Shown here in pieces: positions 1 to 7,354 of a stretch of 64,000 nucleotides of DNA. Origin of the DNA: Chloroflexota bacterium (GTDB lineage: Bacteria; Chloroflexota; Anaerolineae; SpSt-313); assembly GCA_029553955.1 (NCBI GenBank), contig JAKPJZ010000161.1, positions 1 through 64,000 on the forward strand, read 5' to 3'. Positions within the stretch are counted from its first letter, which is position 1. Each line of letters opens with the position of its first letter. The notes beneath the pieces were generated by a model. That model was not told the DNA's origin and made no database searches. It saw nothing but the letters and a program-made list of their open reading frames with translations. A program made the translations under genes and the position numbers.

Positions 1-112
1 CGACCAGCCCACGCAGGTGGGCGCCGGGCGCCGCAGCGCCCCCTTGGCCGCCAACGGGGGCTCCCAGGCGCGATTTCCAATCGCCGGCTCCGTCGAGACG
101 GGCGAGGCGCTG
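1..112. other. Unassigned left edge
   Basis: No gene could be assigned. One forward frame stays open from the window edge into the inverted-repeat element that follows, so a truncated 3' gene end is possible, but no family resemblance was recognised. The stretch is GC-rich with short self-complementary runs. Confidence 0.3.
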
Positions 113-368
113 TTATTTGATAGTACTTACGCGGTCGTGCAAGGCGCTGCAGTGCCATCGTATAGAGCCCATCCCCCCGGCCTCGCCTTCTGCGCTGCGG
201 CGGGAAGGGGGAGTCCTTAAATGGGGGTTCAGCGGGCGCTTCGCGCGTCGCGCGAAGCGCCCGCTGAACCCCCTAACCTCCAGTTTCCCCGCCCCCGCGC
301 CGGGGGCGGGGCTAGGGGTGGGGGGGCTTTGCTGGAGGCAGGTCGACCGCGTAAGTACCATTATTTGA
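113..368. mobile_element. MITE-like element with 8-bp target duplication
   Basis: Direct repeats TTATTTGA (113-120 and 361-368) flank a 240-bp segment whose ends are 17-bp terminal inverted repeats matching at 16 positions (121-137 and 344-360, core GTACTTACGCGGTCG). That is the signature of a non-autonomous transposable element with an 8-bp target-site duplication. The interior has no convincing gene and contains a perfect 25-bp-arm palindrome. Several IS families make 8-bp duplications, so the parent transposase cannot be named. Confidence 0.75.
223..273. repeat. Perfect palindrome, 25-bp arms, 1-nt loop
   Basis: Arms 223-247 and 249-273 are exact reverse complements around a single T at 248. 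The palindrome sits inside the MITE-like element. It belongs to the pattern of long, nearly loopless palindromes seen throughout the intergenic DNA of this window. Confidence 0.9.
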
Positions 369-418
369 ACTGTATTGGGGCTAGGCTACGTCGTCTATAC
401 GAGTACTTGACCGATGAT

Positions 419-541
419 CTAGGGTGTGTTTGCAGACCCGTAGTCTAGCCCCTTGTGGGCGTTGTTGGCGGCGAATCCGGTGCCGCGGAGACGCGAAACG
501 GGCACGAGGCCGTAGGCTACGCGGCTGCTCGGATAGGCCCT
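419..541. mobile_element. Decayed CTAG-flanked element, family A copy 3
   Basis: Starts at CTAG and reads as the reverse complement of the intact family A element near 15.6 kb, with scattered substitutions. It lacks an internal segment of about 20 bp and its right end has decayed. It sits 3' of the aminotransferase gene that ends at 596. It appears to be an old immobile copy. Confidence 0.65.
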
Positions 542-595
542 TACTATAGCACAGGAAGGGCGCTCCCTCAAGCTCGTGCCGCGGGCGGGGTACCA

Positions 596-1852
596 CTACG
601 AAGGCATCGCCCGCTCCACCCAGGCGAGCATCTGATCGAGGGCGTCGAGCACCTGCGCCACTTCGTCGGACTCGATGGTGAGCGGTGGCAGGAGTTGGCT
701 CACCGACTGGTCGTGGTTGGCGTAAATGGTCAGCACACCGCACTGCAGGCCGGCCAGGGTCAGCAGTGGCCCGCAGGCGGGGCTGGCCATCTTGAGCCCC
801 ATCATCAGCCCGCGCTGCCGCACCTCCACGAGCAGCTCAGGGTGCTGCGCCTTCAGCCGGGCCAAGCCGGCGGCGAAGCGTTCCGCCATCCCTTGCACAT
901 GGGGCAGGAAGCCGGGCTCGGCCAGGATGCTCAGCATCTCCAGCGCCGCGTAGCAGCCTACCTCGGCCCCGCCAAAGGTCGAGATGTGGATGAAGGGGTT
1001 GGCGCGCATGAAGGGGTCGAGGTGCTCGCGGTAGATGGTGGCCGACATGGGATAGATGCCGCCCGAGAGACCCTTGCCGCTGACGATGATGTCGGGGATG
1101 ACGCCGTAGGTGTCGATGCCCCATACCGCGCCGCAGCGGCCCAGCCCGGTCTGTACCTCGTCGGCGATCATCACGGCGCCGTGACGGTCGCACAGGGCGC
1201 GCACGCCGGCAAAATAGCCCTCTGGTGGGATGGCGATGCCCAGGGTCGCCGGGATGGTCTCGAGGATGACCGCGGCGGTATCGTCGTGCATGGCCGCCTC
1301 GAGCGCCTCCAACTCGCCGAACGGCACCTGCACAAAGCCCGGCGCTAGCGGGCCGAAAGGCTCACGGTAGCAGACCTCGCCTGCCGCCAGCGCCAGTCCG
1401 GTGTGGCCGTGGTAGCCGCCGCATGCTGAGATGATCCCCGGCCGGCGCGTGTGCGCCCGCGCCAGTTTGAGCGCCACGTCGATGGCCTCGCCGCCGCCCA
1501 CGCCCAGGATCACGCGGTTGAGGTCGCCCGGCGAGAGTCCGGCCAGGCGCTCACCCAGGAGTGCCCGGTGCTCGCTGATAAAGTGGTGGTTGCCGATGTC
1601 GAGCTCGTCGAGCGCGCGTTTGAGTGCGGCGATGACGCGCGGGTTGTGGTGGCCCAGGTTGAACACGCCCCCGTTGCAGTGGCAGTCGATCAGCCGGCGC
1701 CGGCCGTCCACATCCCATATGTAGACGCCCTCGCGCCGCCCAAAGACCAGGTCGATGCCTGCCTGGGCAAAGAACTCGGCCTTGCCGCTCGAAATGTGGC
1801 GGGCAAAGCGGGCAATGGTCTCTGCTTTGGGACCCTGGCCGATGAGCGACAT
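596..1852 (-). CDS. Class III pyridoxal-phosphate aminotransferase
   Basis: A 418-residue fold-type I aminotransferase, a usual length for class III enzymes. DEVQTGLG (231-238) carries the Asp that contacts the PLP ring nitrogen, and SGKGLSGG contains the Schiff-base Lys260. The N-terminal GHHNPRV stretch is typical of the acetylornithine, GABA and glutamate-semialdehyde aminotransferase superfamily. The substrate cannot be read from the sequence. The start at 1852 is chosen because AAGGAGGT lies just upstream; an in-frame extension to 1918 has no such site. It follows the kinase-like gene on the same strand with a 108-bp gap holding a hairpin, so the two may be cotranscribed. A second, more clearly ornithine-like paralogue lies at 6.1-7.3 kb. 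Confidence 0.9.
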   Translation of the reverse strand: MSLIGQGPKAETIARFARHISSGKAEFFAQAGIDLVFGRREGVYIWDVDGRRRLIDCHCNGGVFNLGHHNPRVIAALKRALDELDIGNHHFISEHRALLGERLAGLSPGDLNRVILGVGGGEAIDVALKLARAHTRRPGIISACGGYHGHTGLALAAGEVCYREPFGPLAPGFVQVPFGELEALEAAMHDDTAAVILETIPATLGIAIPPEGYFAGVRALCDRHGAVMIADEVQTGLGRCGAVWGIDTYGVIPDIIVSGKGLSGGIYPMSATIYREHLDPFMRANPFIHISTFGGAEVGCYAALEMLSILAEPGFLPHVQGMAERFAAGLARLKAQHPELLVEVRQRGLMMGLKMASPACGPLLTLAGLQCGVLTIYANHDQSVSQLLPPLTIESDEVAQVLDALDQMLAWVERAMPS

Positions 1853-1886
1853 ACCTACCTCCTTGCGTGGGAAACACACGTGGATA

Positions 1887-1939
1887 CACCACAGAGGAGG
1901 CAGAGGGTATCTGAACAAGCCTCAGCGCCCTCTGTGGTG
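1887..1939. terminator. Hairpin between two minus-strand genes
   Basis: CACCACAGAGG (1887-1897) pairs with CCTCTGTGGTG (1929-1939) across a 31-nt loop. It lies between the upstream kinase-like gene and the aminotransferase. There is no T-tract. It could be an intercistronic attenuator or one of the CGCAGAGG-type intergenic repeats common in bacterial genomes. Confidence 0.4.
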
Positions 1940-1960
1940 AGTTACCCTCTCAGCTCGTCA

Positions 1961-2914
1961 CTATCGCTTCACTTCATCCGGCAGGATGTAGGGGTAGCGG
2001 CCTCGCAGAAGCCGGGCGCGGATGAAGCGGTCGACCTTGCGCATGGCGAGGTAGAGCCGCCAGATGGTGGCGTCCTCACGGTAATAGTCGCGCACCTCGC
2101 GCTCCGCAATCGGTGCCACGGCCAGCTCGGCCGCCTCGCCCGCCAGGAAGTTGTTGGCTGCTGCGATGACATCGGGGATGAGATCGGCGCGCTGCTCCTT
2201 GTAGAGGTTGGCGATCAGGTCGACAACGACTCGGTGTGGCTCGTAGTAGCGATCCACCACATCCTTGAGGAAGAGCCAGCGCAGCAGCCACGCCATGAAG
2301 GAGGGAGCGCTGCGCAGGAAGAGCTCGGTGTCGAGCTGTTCGACGCCGGCGACGCGGTAGAGAGGGGTGCTGGTATCGACGTAGAGAAGCGCAGCGGGGC
2401 CGGCGATCGACCAGTTGGAGATTTGCCCGTCGATGGCGACCTGTAGGTGCTCCTGCCGGCGGTTGAAGGCCCACACCCGACGCAACTCGCCAAGGATGCG
2501 CCGCATCAGAGACAGCGCCTCGCTGCGCGGCAGCAGGTGGATGGCCCGGTTGCCGATCGAGTCGTAGGGCAGTTGCTGCTGGACGATGTAGAACACGGGG
2601 CGGCCCGCATCGTCGAGGAAGGCACAGTGACCGTGGGGGGGCAGCGTCAGGCCGATTCCTTCCGTGAGCAGGCGGATGTACTCGGCGTAGACGGCCTCGT
2701 AGCGCGCCACCTCTGCGCCATCTCGAAAGATGGGCAGGCGCTTGCAGGCCAGGCCGCGCATGCCTTCGGCCTGGACCTCGAAGACGGTGCTGATCTCGCC
2801 GTAGCCCAGGATGCGCGCGGGGATTCTGCTGCGCTCGGGCCGCCGCGGATCGAGGCCACGCTCGAACTCGCGTAGGAGGTCCACGTCGGTCGAGATGCCG
2901 CAGGGATTGTCCAT
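1961..2914 (-). CDS. DUF6206-like protein with kinase-like features
   Basis: A 317-residue soluble protein. It resembles the uncharacterised DUF6206 group; this assignment is from memory of the family and is moderate. The N-terminal part has a glycine-loop-like ILGYGEISTVFEV (about 37-49) followed by GLACKRLP, placing a Lys where protein-kinase-like and aminoglycoside-phosphotransferase folds bind ATP phosphates. Near residue 160, DGQISNW and later DTSTP resemble a degenerate catalytic loop and metal-binding Asp. A small-molecule or protein kinase role is therefore an inference. A GGAGGG ribosome site precedes the ATG at 2914. It is the first gene of a short minus-strand unit with the downstream aminotransferase. 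Confidence 0.7.
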   Translation of the reverse strand: MDNPCGISTDVDLLREFERGLDPRRPERSRIPARILGYGEISTVFEVQAEGMRGLACKRLPIFRDGAEVARYEAVYAEYIRLLTEGIGLTLPPHGHCAFLDDAGRPVFYIVQQQLPYDSIGNRAIHLLPRSEALSLMRRILGELRRVWAFNRRQEHLQVAIDGQISNWSIAGPAALLYVDTSTPLYRVAGVEQLDTELFLRSAPSFMAWLLRWLFLKDVVDRYYEPHRVVVDLIANLYKEQRADLIPDVIAAANNFLAGEAAELAVAPIAEREVRDYYREDATIWRLYLAMRKVDRFIRARLLRGRYPYILPDEVKR

Positions 2915-3042
2915 CGGCCCCCTCCGTGGCGCTCAACTGTGCCGCCTATCGTGATTCTAACACCGCAGAGGGTGCAAGTCAATGCCTCTACAGCCATCAG
3001 GCAGAGCCGGTGTACTGATGCCGCCAGAGCAGGCGACGGCTC

Positions 3043-3124
3043 GTAGTGCGGGAGAAAGGGTTGGGGAGCCGGCCCCAGCGGTGCACCGCTGGGGCCGGCT
3101 CCCCAACCCTTTCTCCCGCACTAC
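3043..3124. repeat. Perfect 82-bp loopless palindrome between divergent genes
   Basis: Bases 3043-3083 are the exact reverse complement of 3084-3124, with no unpaired centre. The next outward pair (C3042/A3125) does not match, so the palindrome has a sharp end. It lies between two divergently transcribed genes (starts at 2914 and 3251), so it is not at the 3' end of either gene and a terminator role does not explain it. Confidence 0.95.
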
Positions 3125-3181
3125 AAACGAGTCTGGCCACAGCGCCGCCGCATGGCCAGCGAGATAGCGAAATACGCAACG

Positions 3182-3210
3182 TTGACCGAAGCCGCATTCT
3201 GTGTTAGCAT
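3182..3210 (+). promoter_or_regulatory. Candidate sigma70 promoter for the NamZ-like gene
   Basis: TTGACC at 3182-3187, a 17-bp spacer, then TAGCAT at 3205-3210. It is about 40 bp upstream of the chosen start at 3251. Confidence 0.55.
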
Positions 3211-3250
3211 GGGGCACAGGATAGTTGAAGGCGAAGGAGTCGGCCAGGCG

Positions 3251-4327
3251 ATGATCAAGACAGGGCTTCAGGTGCTCCTCCGCGAGCGCCGCGACCTCAT
3301 GAGCGGCCGCCGCGTGGGCCTGCTGACGCATTCTGCCGCTGTGCAGCCCGACCTGACCGGTACCCGAGATGCGCTCTTGGGGGCCGAGGTCGAGGCGACG
3401 GCGCTCATCGACTTGCAGGAAGGCGACACAGCCGGCGCGCTGTGCGCGGCCCAACTCGCTGCCGTGGACCTGCTCGTCGTCGACCTGCAGGAGAACGGCG
3501 CGCGCTGTTCTACTGTGGGAGAGGCGCTCTTTGGCGCGCTGCAGGCCGCGGCCGGCGCCGGCTGCCCGATGATCGTGCTCGATCGCCCTAACCCCAGCGG
3601 CGGCGCCCTCGTCGAGGGGCCGGTGGCCGAGCCGGGCTTTGTGCCGTGTGCCGGCGGCGCCGGCCTTCCCATGCGCCACGGCCTGACCCTCGGCGAGATG
3701 GCTGGCTACCTCAACGAAGAGTGTGGTCTGGGTGCGACGTTGACCGTCATTGGCATGCGCGGCTGGCGGCGCGCGATGTACTTTGACGATGCCGGCCTGC
3801 CCTGGGTGCCTCTGGAGCCCGGCCTCCGCAGCCTGGTTGCGGCCCTGCTCTACCCCGGCACTTGCCTGCTCGATGGCACCAACCTCTCAGCCGGTGCCGG
3901 CAGCCCGTTCCCCTTCGAGGTGGCCGGCGCGCCCTGGCTCGAGGGTGACCGTCTGGCCGAGGTGCTGAACGCGCAGAGGCTGCCGGGGGTGCGCTGTGAG
4001 CCGCTGCGCTTCGTGCCCGGCGCTGGCCGCTATGCTGGCGAGCCCTGCGGTGGCGTGCGTCTGCGGGTCGCTGCGCGTGGCAGCCTGCGCCCGGTGGCCG
4101 CCACGCTGCACCTCATCGCCGCGGCCCGCACTCAGGCGCCGCGGCGCTTCGAGTTCCTGCCTGGCCCTGCGGATGGCCGGGCGCCCCTGTTCGACCGTCT
4201 TGCGGGAACGGCGCGCCTGCGCCAGGGCCTCGAGGCCGGCCTGTCCGCCGAGTCGCTCGTGCAGAGCTGGGAGGTGGAGGTCGCGCGCTTTGAGGCGCGG
4301 CGCAAGCGCTACTTGCTCTACAGTTAG
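3251..4327 (+). CDS. NamZ/DUF1343-family exo-muramidase-like protein
   Basis: A 358-residue member of the DUF1343 family, which includes the exo-beta-N-acetylmuramidase NamZ that releases MurNAc from peptidoglycan fragments. Supporting stretches are GRRVGLLTHSA near the N-terminus, VVDLQENGARC, and IVLDRPNPSGG followed by LVEGPV, all conserved in the family. No signal peptide is seen from this start, so it may act in the cytoplasm on recycled muropeptides, or the true start may lie upstream: the frame is open to 3152, though only 3251 has an AAGGAG (3233-3238) nearby. Its TAG stop overlaps by 4 nt the stop of the convergent TIM-barrel gene. Confidence 0.82.
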   Translation: MIKTGLQVLLRERRDLMSGRRVGLLTHSAAVQPDLTGTRDALLGAEVEATALIDLQEGDTAGALCAAQLAAVDLLVVDLQENGARCSTVGEALFGALQAAAGAGCPMIVLDRPNPSGGALVEGPVAEPGFVPCAGGAGLPMRHGLTLGEMAGYLNEECGLGATLTVIGMRGWRRAMYFDDAGLPWVPLEPGLRSLVAALLYPGTCLLDGTNLSAGAGSPFPFEVAGAPWLEGDRLAEVLNAQRLPGVRCEPLRFVPGAGRYAGEPCGGVRLRVAARGSLRPVAATLHLIAAARTQAPRRFEFLPGPADGRAPLFDRLAGTARLRQGLEAGLSAESLVQSWEVEVARFEARRKRYLLYS

Positions 4328-5304
4328 CTTGCCTGTACCGGCGGGGGCTCGGGCACGGCCAGCGGCGCCCGCACCACGGCACGCCCCAGCATCTCCAGCG
4401 AACGGCGCAGCCCTGCGGCGGGCATCAGCATCGTATCTTCATGCTGTACCACGATGGCATCGTCGTAGCCCGCCAGACGCAGCGCTACCACCATCTCGCG
4501 CCATGTCTCCTCGCCATGACCATAGCCCACGGTGCGCCAGCTCCAGCAACGCTCGTGCTCATAGTAGAAGGGCTTGGCGTCGAGCAGGCCGTGGGCCGGG
4601 GCGTTGAGCGGGTCGGCGTGCGTGTCGGTGATATGCACGTGGCCGACGGCGGCGCCCAGGGCGCGGATGGCGTGCACTGGGTCGACGCCCTGCCAGAAGA
4701 GGTGGCCGGGGTTGAAGCAGGCGACAATGACATCGCCGACCAGCCGGCGCAGCTCGAGGAGCGTCTCGGGGTTGTACACCGCGTTCACCGCGTGCATCTC
4801 CAGGCAGAGCTGCGTCACGCCGTGCTCGAGGGCGAACTGCGCCTGCGAGGCCCAGAAGGGCAGGAGGGCGTGCTCCCACTGCCACTGGCGCAGCTTGACC
4901 TGCTCCGGCGGCCAGGGGTAGGTGACCCAGTTGGGGATGGCGGCCTGGCCCGAATCGCCCGGGCAGCCCGAGAAGGTGACGACCTTGTGCAGGCCCAGGC
5001 GCCCGGCCAGCACGATGGTGTCGCGCAGGTCGCGGCGGTGCGCCAGGGCCACGTCGCGGTTGGGGTGCAGGGGGTTGCCGTAGCAGCACAGCGCGCCGAT
5101 GGCCAGCCCCCGTTCCTCCACGGCGCGGCGCAGCACGGCGGGGCCGTCGCTTCTGGCCAGGAGCGCCGCCGGGTCGCAGTGCACCTTGGTGCCATAGCCG
5201 CCCGTCGCGAGGTCCACCACATCGGCGCCCAGGTCGCGGATGACGTCGAGTGCCTGCTGCAGCGGCAGCTCCTGCAGCGTCGCGGCGAAAACCCCCAGCC
5301 TCAT
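4324..5304 (-). CDS. Sugar phosphate isomerase/epimerase-like TIM barrel
   Basis: A 326-residue protein of the xylose isomerase-like / AP endonuclease 2 TIM-barrel superfamily. It starts MRLGVFAATL, and shows metal-ligand-like stretches: LCLEMHAVN with a Glu, FNPGHLFW, HITDTHAD and VQHED near the C-terminus. Such enzymes isomerise or dehydrate sugars and inositols; the substrate cannot be determined. Its stop overlaps that of the convergent NamZ-like gene, leaving no room for a terminator between them. Upstream is a CTAG-flanked mobile element only about 17 bp before the start, so the native promoter may have been displaced. Confidence 0.85.
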   Translation of the reverse strand: MRLGVFAATLQELPLQQALDVIRDLGADVVDLATGGYGTKVHCDPAALLARSDGPAVLRRAVEERGLAIGALCCYGNPLHPNRDVALAHRRDLRDTIVLAGRLGLHKVVTFSGCPGDSGQAAIPNWVTYPWPPEQVKLRQWQWEHALLPFWASQAQFALEHGVTQLCLEMHAVNAVYNPETLLELRRLVGDVIVACFNPGHLFWQGVDPVHAIRALGAAVGHVHITDTHADPLNAPAHGLLDAKPFYYEHERCWSWRTVGYGHGEETWREMVVALRLAGYDDAIVVQHEDTMLMPAAGLRRSLEMLGRAVVRAPLAVPEPPPVQAS

Positions 5305-5320
5305 CGCACCTCCTCACCGG

Positions 5321-5571
5321 CTAGGTCGTGTTCGCAAACCGTCGTAGCCTGGTGGTTCGTCGCATTGGTTTTGATGGGCTCCGACGCCCACAAGGGGCTA
5401 GGCTACGCCCATCAAAACCAATGCGACGAACCACTAGGGCACCTTGGCCGCCACCGGCGGCTTGTGCCCGTTTTGCCGTTCTGTGGCGCCGGTCTCGCCA
5501 CCCAAGACGCCCACGAAGCCGCCTACGGCGGCCAAGGGGGGCTATGCTACGGGTTTGCGAACACGACCTAG
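5321..5571. mobile_element. CTAG-flanked MITE, family A copy 1 (carries nested family B)
   Basis: CTAG at 5321-5324 and 5568-5571 flank terminal inverted repeats reading GTCGTGTTCGCAAACC inward from both ends. The right half is closely similar to the copy at 15.6 kb, including the shared ACGCCCACGAAGCCGCCT segment. The left half is interrupted by an 81-bp family B element. No coding capacity is seen, so this is a non-autonomous element. The target matches the CWAR target known for the IS5 group, which suggests the helper transposase; this is inference. Confidence 0.8.
5349..5437. mobile_element. Family B MITE nested in family A
   Basis: An 81-bp element (5353-5433) with inverted ends TGGTTCGTCGCATTGG, flanked by CTGG and CTAG. 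The interrupted family A sequence resumes after it, so B inserted later than A. The inner sequence is the reverse complement of the second copy near 19.6 kb, so the two copies are in opposite orientation. Confidence 0.8.
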
Positions 5572-5620
5572 TTGGCCGGGTGCAGAGGTCGAGCAAGCCG
5601 CGTGCCAGGGGGGAGCATGA

Positions 5621-5655
5621 AAGGCACGAAAGGGGCGCGAAAGAGGCACGAAAGG
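5621..5655. repeat. Short GGCACGAAAGG direct repeats
   Basis: GGCACGAAAGG occurs at 5623-5633 and 5645-5655 with related GCGCGAAAG between. Similar strings recur near 59.7 and 59.9 kb. They form low-complexity intergenic DNA upstream of the ferredoxin promoter. Confidence 0.5.
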
Positions 5656-5681
5656 GAAGAAGAGCGCTGTTGCCGTGCTAT

Positions 5682-5710
5682 TGCCCGGGATGGCGCGACT
5701 GCGGTATAAT
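5682..5710 (+). promoter_or_regulatory. Strong candidate promoter for the ferredoxin gene
   Basis: TTGCCC at 5682-5687 and a perfect TATAAT at 5705-5710 with a 17-bp spacer. It predicts a leader of about 42 nt before the GTG start at 5759. Confidence 0.7.
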
Positions 5711-5758
5711 GCGGCCGTGGCTTTCCGCATCGCCGCCCACTTGACCGAAGGAGGCTCT

Positions 5759-5971
5759 GTGGCCGCAAAAGGATGGACCGTTGTGCTCGACGCCCGTTGG
5801 TGCAAGGCCTGCGGCATCTGCATCGAGCTCTGCCCGCAGCACGTCTTCGCCGCCGAGCCCCTCACCGGCATCGTTCGCCTCGAACACCCCGAGGCCTGCA
5901 GCGGCTGCCGCCAGTGCGAGCTCCTCTGCCCCGATTTTGTGATGACGGTGGAGGAGGAGCGTAATGCGTAA
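5759..5971 (+). CDS. Two-cluster 4Fe-4S ferredoxin (KorD-like)
   Basis: A 70-residue protein with two classic cluster motifs, CKACGICIELCP and CSGCRQCELLCP, each supplying ligands for a [4Fe-4S] cluster. Size and the GWTVVLDARWC opening resemble the delta subunit of 2-oxoacid:ferredoxin oxidoreductases. The usual alpha, beta and gamma partners are not adjacent here, so it is an orphan small ferredoxin. The GTG start at 5759 is chosen because GAAGGAGG sits directly before it. It has its own near-consensus promoter, so it is monocistronic, and is followed by an inverted-repeat array before the convergent aminotransferase. Confidence 0.88.
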   Translation: MAAKGWTVVLDARWCKACGICIELCPQHVFAAEPLTGIVRLEHPEACSGCRQCELLCPDFVMTVEEERNA

Positions 5972-6113
5972 AACGCAAAGTGTGATGCGTGAAACGTGAT
6001 GCGTGACGCTGTTGAGTGTTCCACCGCATAGGTTCGGGCCAACGGAACACGCACCACGCAACACGGTCACGCATCACGCATCACGTACCACGCATCACGT
6101 GTCACGCCTCACG
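5964..6113. repeat. ATGCGTGATGCG/CGCATCACGCAT inverted array (family F)
   Basis: Left arm units such as GTGATGCGTGA mirror right arm units such as TCACGCATCACG around a short centre near 6030. It sits between convergent genes and may act as a bidirectional terminator. Related arrays occur near 15.4, 25.65 and 50.25 kb, each in a gap between genes. Confidence 0.7.
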
Positions 6114-7329
6114 CCGTCAGCACCGCCCCAATCTGCCCCAGCATCCACTCCATCTCTTCGTGTGTGATGACGAGCGGCGGTGCCAGGCGGATGACGGTGC
6201 CGTGGGTCTCTTTGGCGAGGACGCCGCGCGCCTGCAGCGCTTCACAAAAGCGGCGCGCGCCGCCGGCCTCGGGCTTGAGCTCGATGCCGACGAGCAGCCC
6301 GCGGCCGCGGATCTCGGCCACGTGCGGGCTCTGCAGCTTGCGGAGCCGCGCCATGAGCTCGTTCCCCAGCTCGGCCGCGCGCTGGGGCAGTTGCTCTTCC
6401 ACAATGACGCGCAACGCCTCGCGCGCCACTGCACAGGCGAGTGGGTTGCCACCAAAGGTCGAGCCGTGGTCACCCGGCTGGAAGACGCCGAGCACCTCGC
6501 GCGAGGCCAGCATCGCCGAGACGGGGTAGAGCCCGCCCGAGAGCGCCTTGCCCAGCGTCACCACATCGGGCCGCACGCCCTCGTGCTCGCACGCCAAGAG
6601 CGTGCCGGTGCGCCCCAGCCCCGTCTGGATCTCGTCGGCGATCATCAGCACGCGGTGCCGGCTGCACAACGCGCGCACCTGCTGCAGGTAGCCCTGCGGC
6701 GGCACGATCACCCCGCCCTCGCCCTGCAGCGGCTCGAAGAGGAAGGCCACCGTCTGCGGCGTGATGGCCCGCTCGAGCGCCTGCGCATCGCCATAGGGCA
6801 CGAGCTTGAAACCGGCGGGGAAGGGGCCAAAGCCGTCGCGGTACTGCTCTTCGGACGAAAAGCCGACGATGGCGGTGGTGCGGCCGTGAAAGTTGCCTGT
6901 GCAGGCGATGATCTCGGCCTGGCCGGCGGGCACGCCCTTGATCGTGTAGCCCCACTTGCGCGCCGCCTTGATGGCCGTCTCTACCGCCTCGGCGCCCGAG
7001 TTCATCGGCAGCATCATCTCGTAGCCGATCAACTCGCACAGCTCTTGCGCCAGCAGCGGCAACTGGTCGTTGCGGAAGGCGCGCGACGTCAGCGCGACGC
7101 GGCCGAGCTGCTCGACCATGGCGCGCACGATGCGGGGATGGTTGTGCCCCTGGTTGACGGCCGAGTAGGCCGACAGGCAGTCGAGGTAGCGGCGGCCCTC
7201 CACGTCCCACACCCATGGGCCCTGCGCGCGCGTAATGACGACATCGAGCGGGTGATAGTTGTGAGCGTTGTAGCGGTCTTCGAGGGTGATGAACTCTTGC
7301 GTGGCGAGTTGTGTTTTGGCCGTGGTCAT
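6109..7329 (-). CDS. rocD: Ornithine--oxo-acid aminotransferase
   Basis: A 406-residue class III aminotransferase close to ornithine delta-aminotransferases, which convert ornithine plus 2-oxoglutarate to glutamate semialdehyde. Family-like stretches include [12 protein letters not shown] near the start, [26 protein letters not shown] (231-242) and the PLP lysine Lys261 in TLGKALSGG, followed by [11 protein letters not shown]. The start at 7329 has AAAGGAA upstream; an in-frame extension to 7425 begins in a low-complexity stretch. The enzyme would act in arginine or ornithine catabolism. A universal-stress gene lies immediately upstream on the same strand with a 25-bp gap, so the two may be cotranscribed. 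Confidence 0.9.
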   Translation of the reverse strand: MTTAKTQLATQEFITLEDRYNAHNYHPLDVVITRAQGPWVWDVEGRRYLDCLSAYSAVNQGHNHPRIVRAMVEQLGRVALTSRAFRNDQLPLLAQELCELIGYEMMLPMNSGAEAVETAIKAARKWGYTIKGVPAGQAEIIACTGNFHGRTTAIVGFSSEEQYRDGFGPFPAGFKLVPYGDAQALERAITPQTVAFLFEPLQGEGGVIVPPQGYLQQVRALCSRHRVLMIADEIQTGLGRTGTLLACEHEGVRPDVVTLGKALSGGLYPVSAMLASREVLGVFQPGDHGSTFGGNPLACAVAREALRVIVEEQLPQRAAELGNELMARLRKLQSPHVAEIRGRGLLVGIELKPEAGGARRFCEALQARGVLAKETHGTVIRLAPPLVITHEEMEWMLGQIGAVLTA

Positions 7330-7354
7330 GCTTCTATTCCTTTCAGGGATCCGG

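Noticed and set aside
1-220. C-terminal end of a protein at the left edge
   Set aside because: One frame is open, but it continues through the mobile element ends and shows no recognisable domain.
5964-6113. Possible CRISPR array from repeated ATGCGTGATGCG units
   Set aside because: Units are short, vary in spacing and appear as inverted complements; there are no regular unique spacers and no cas genes.
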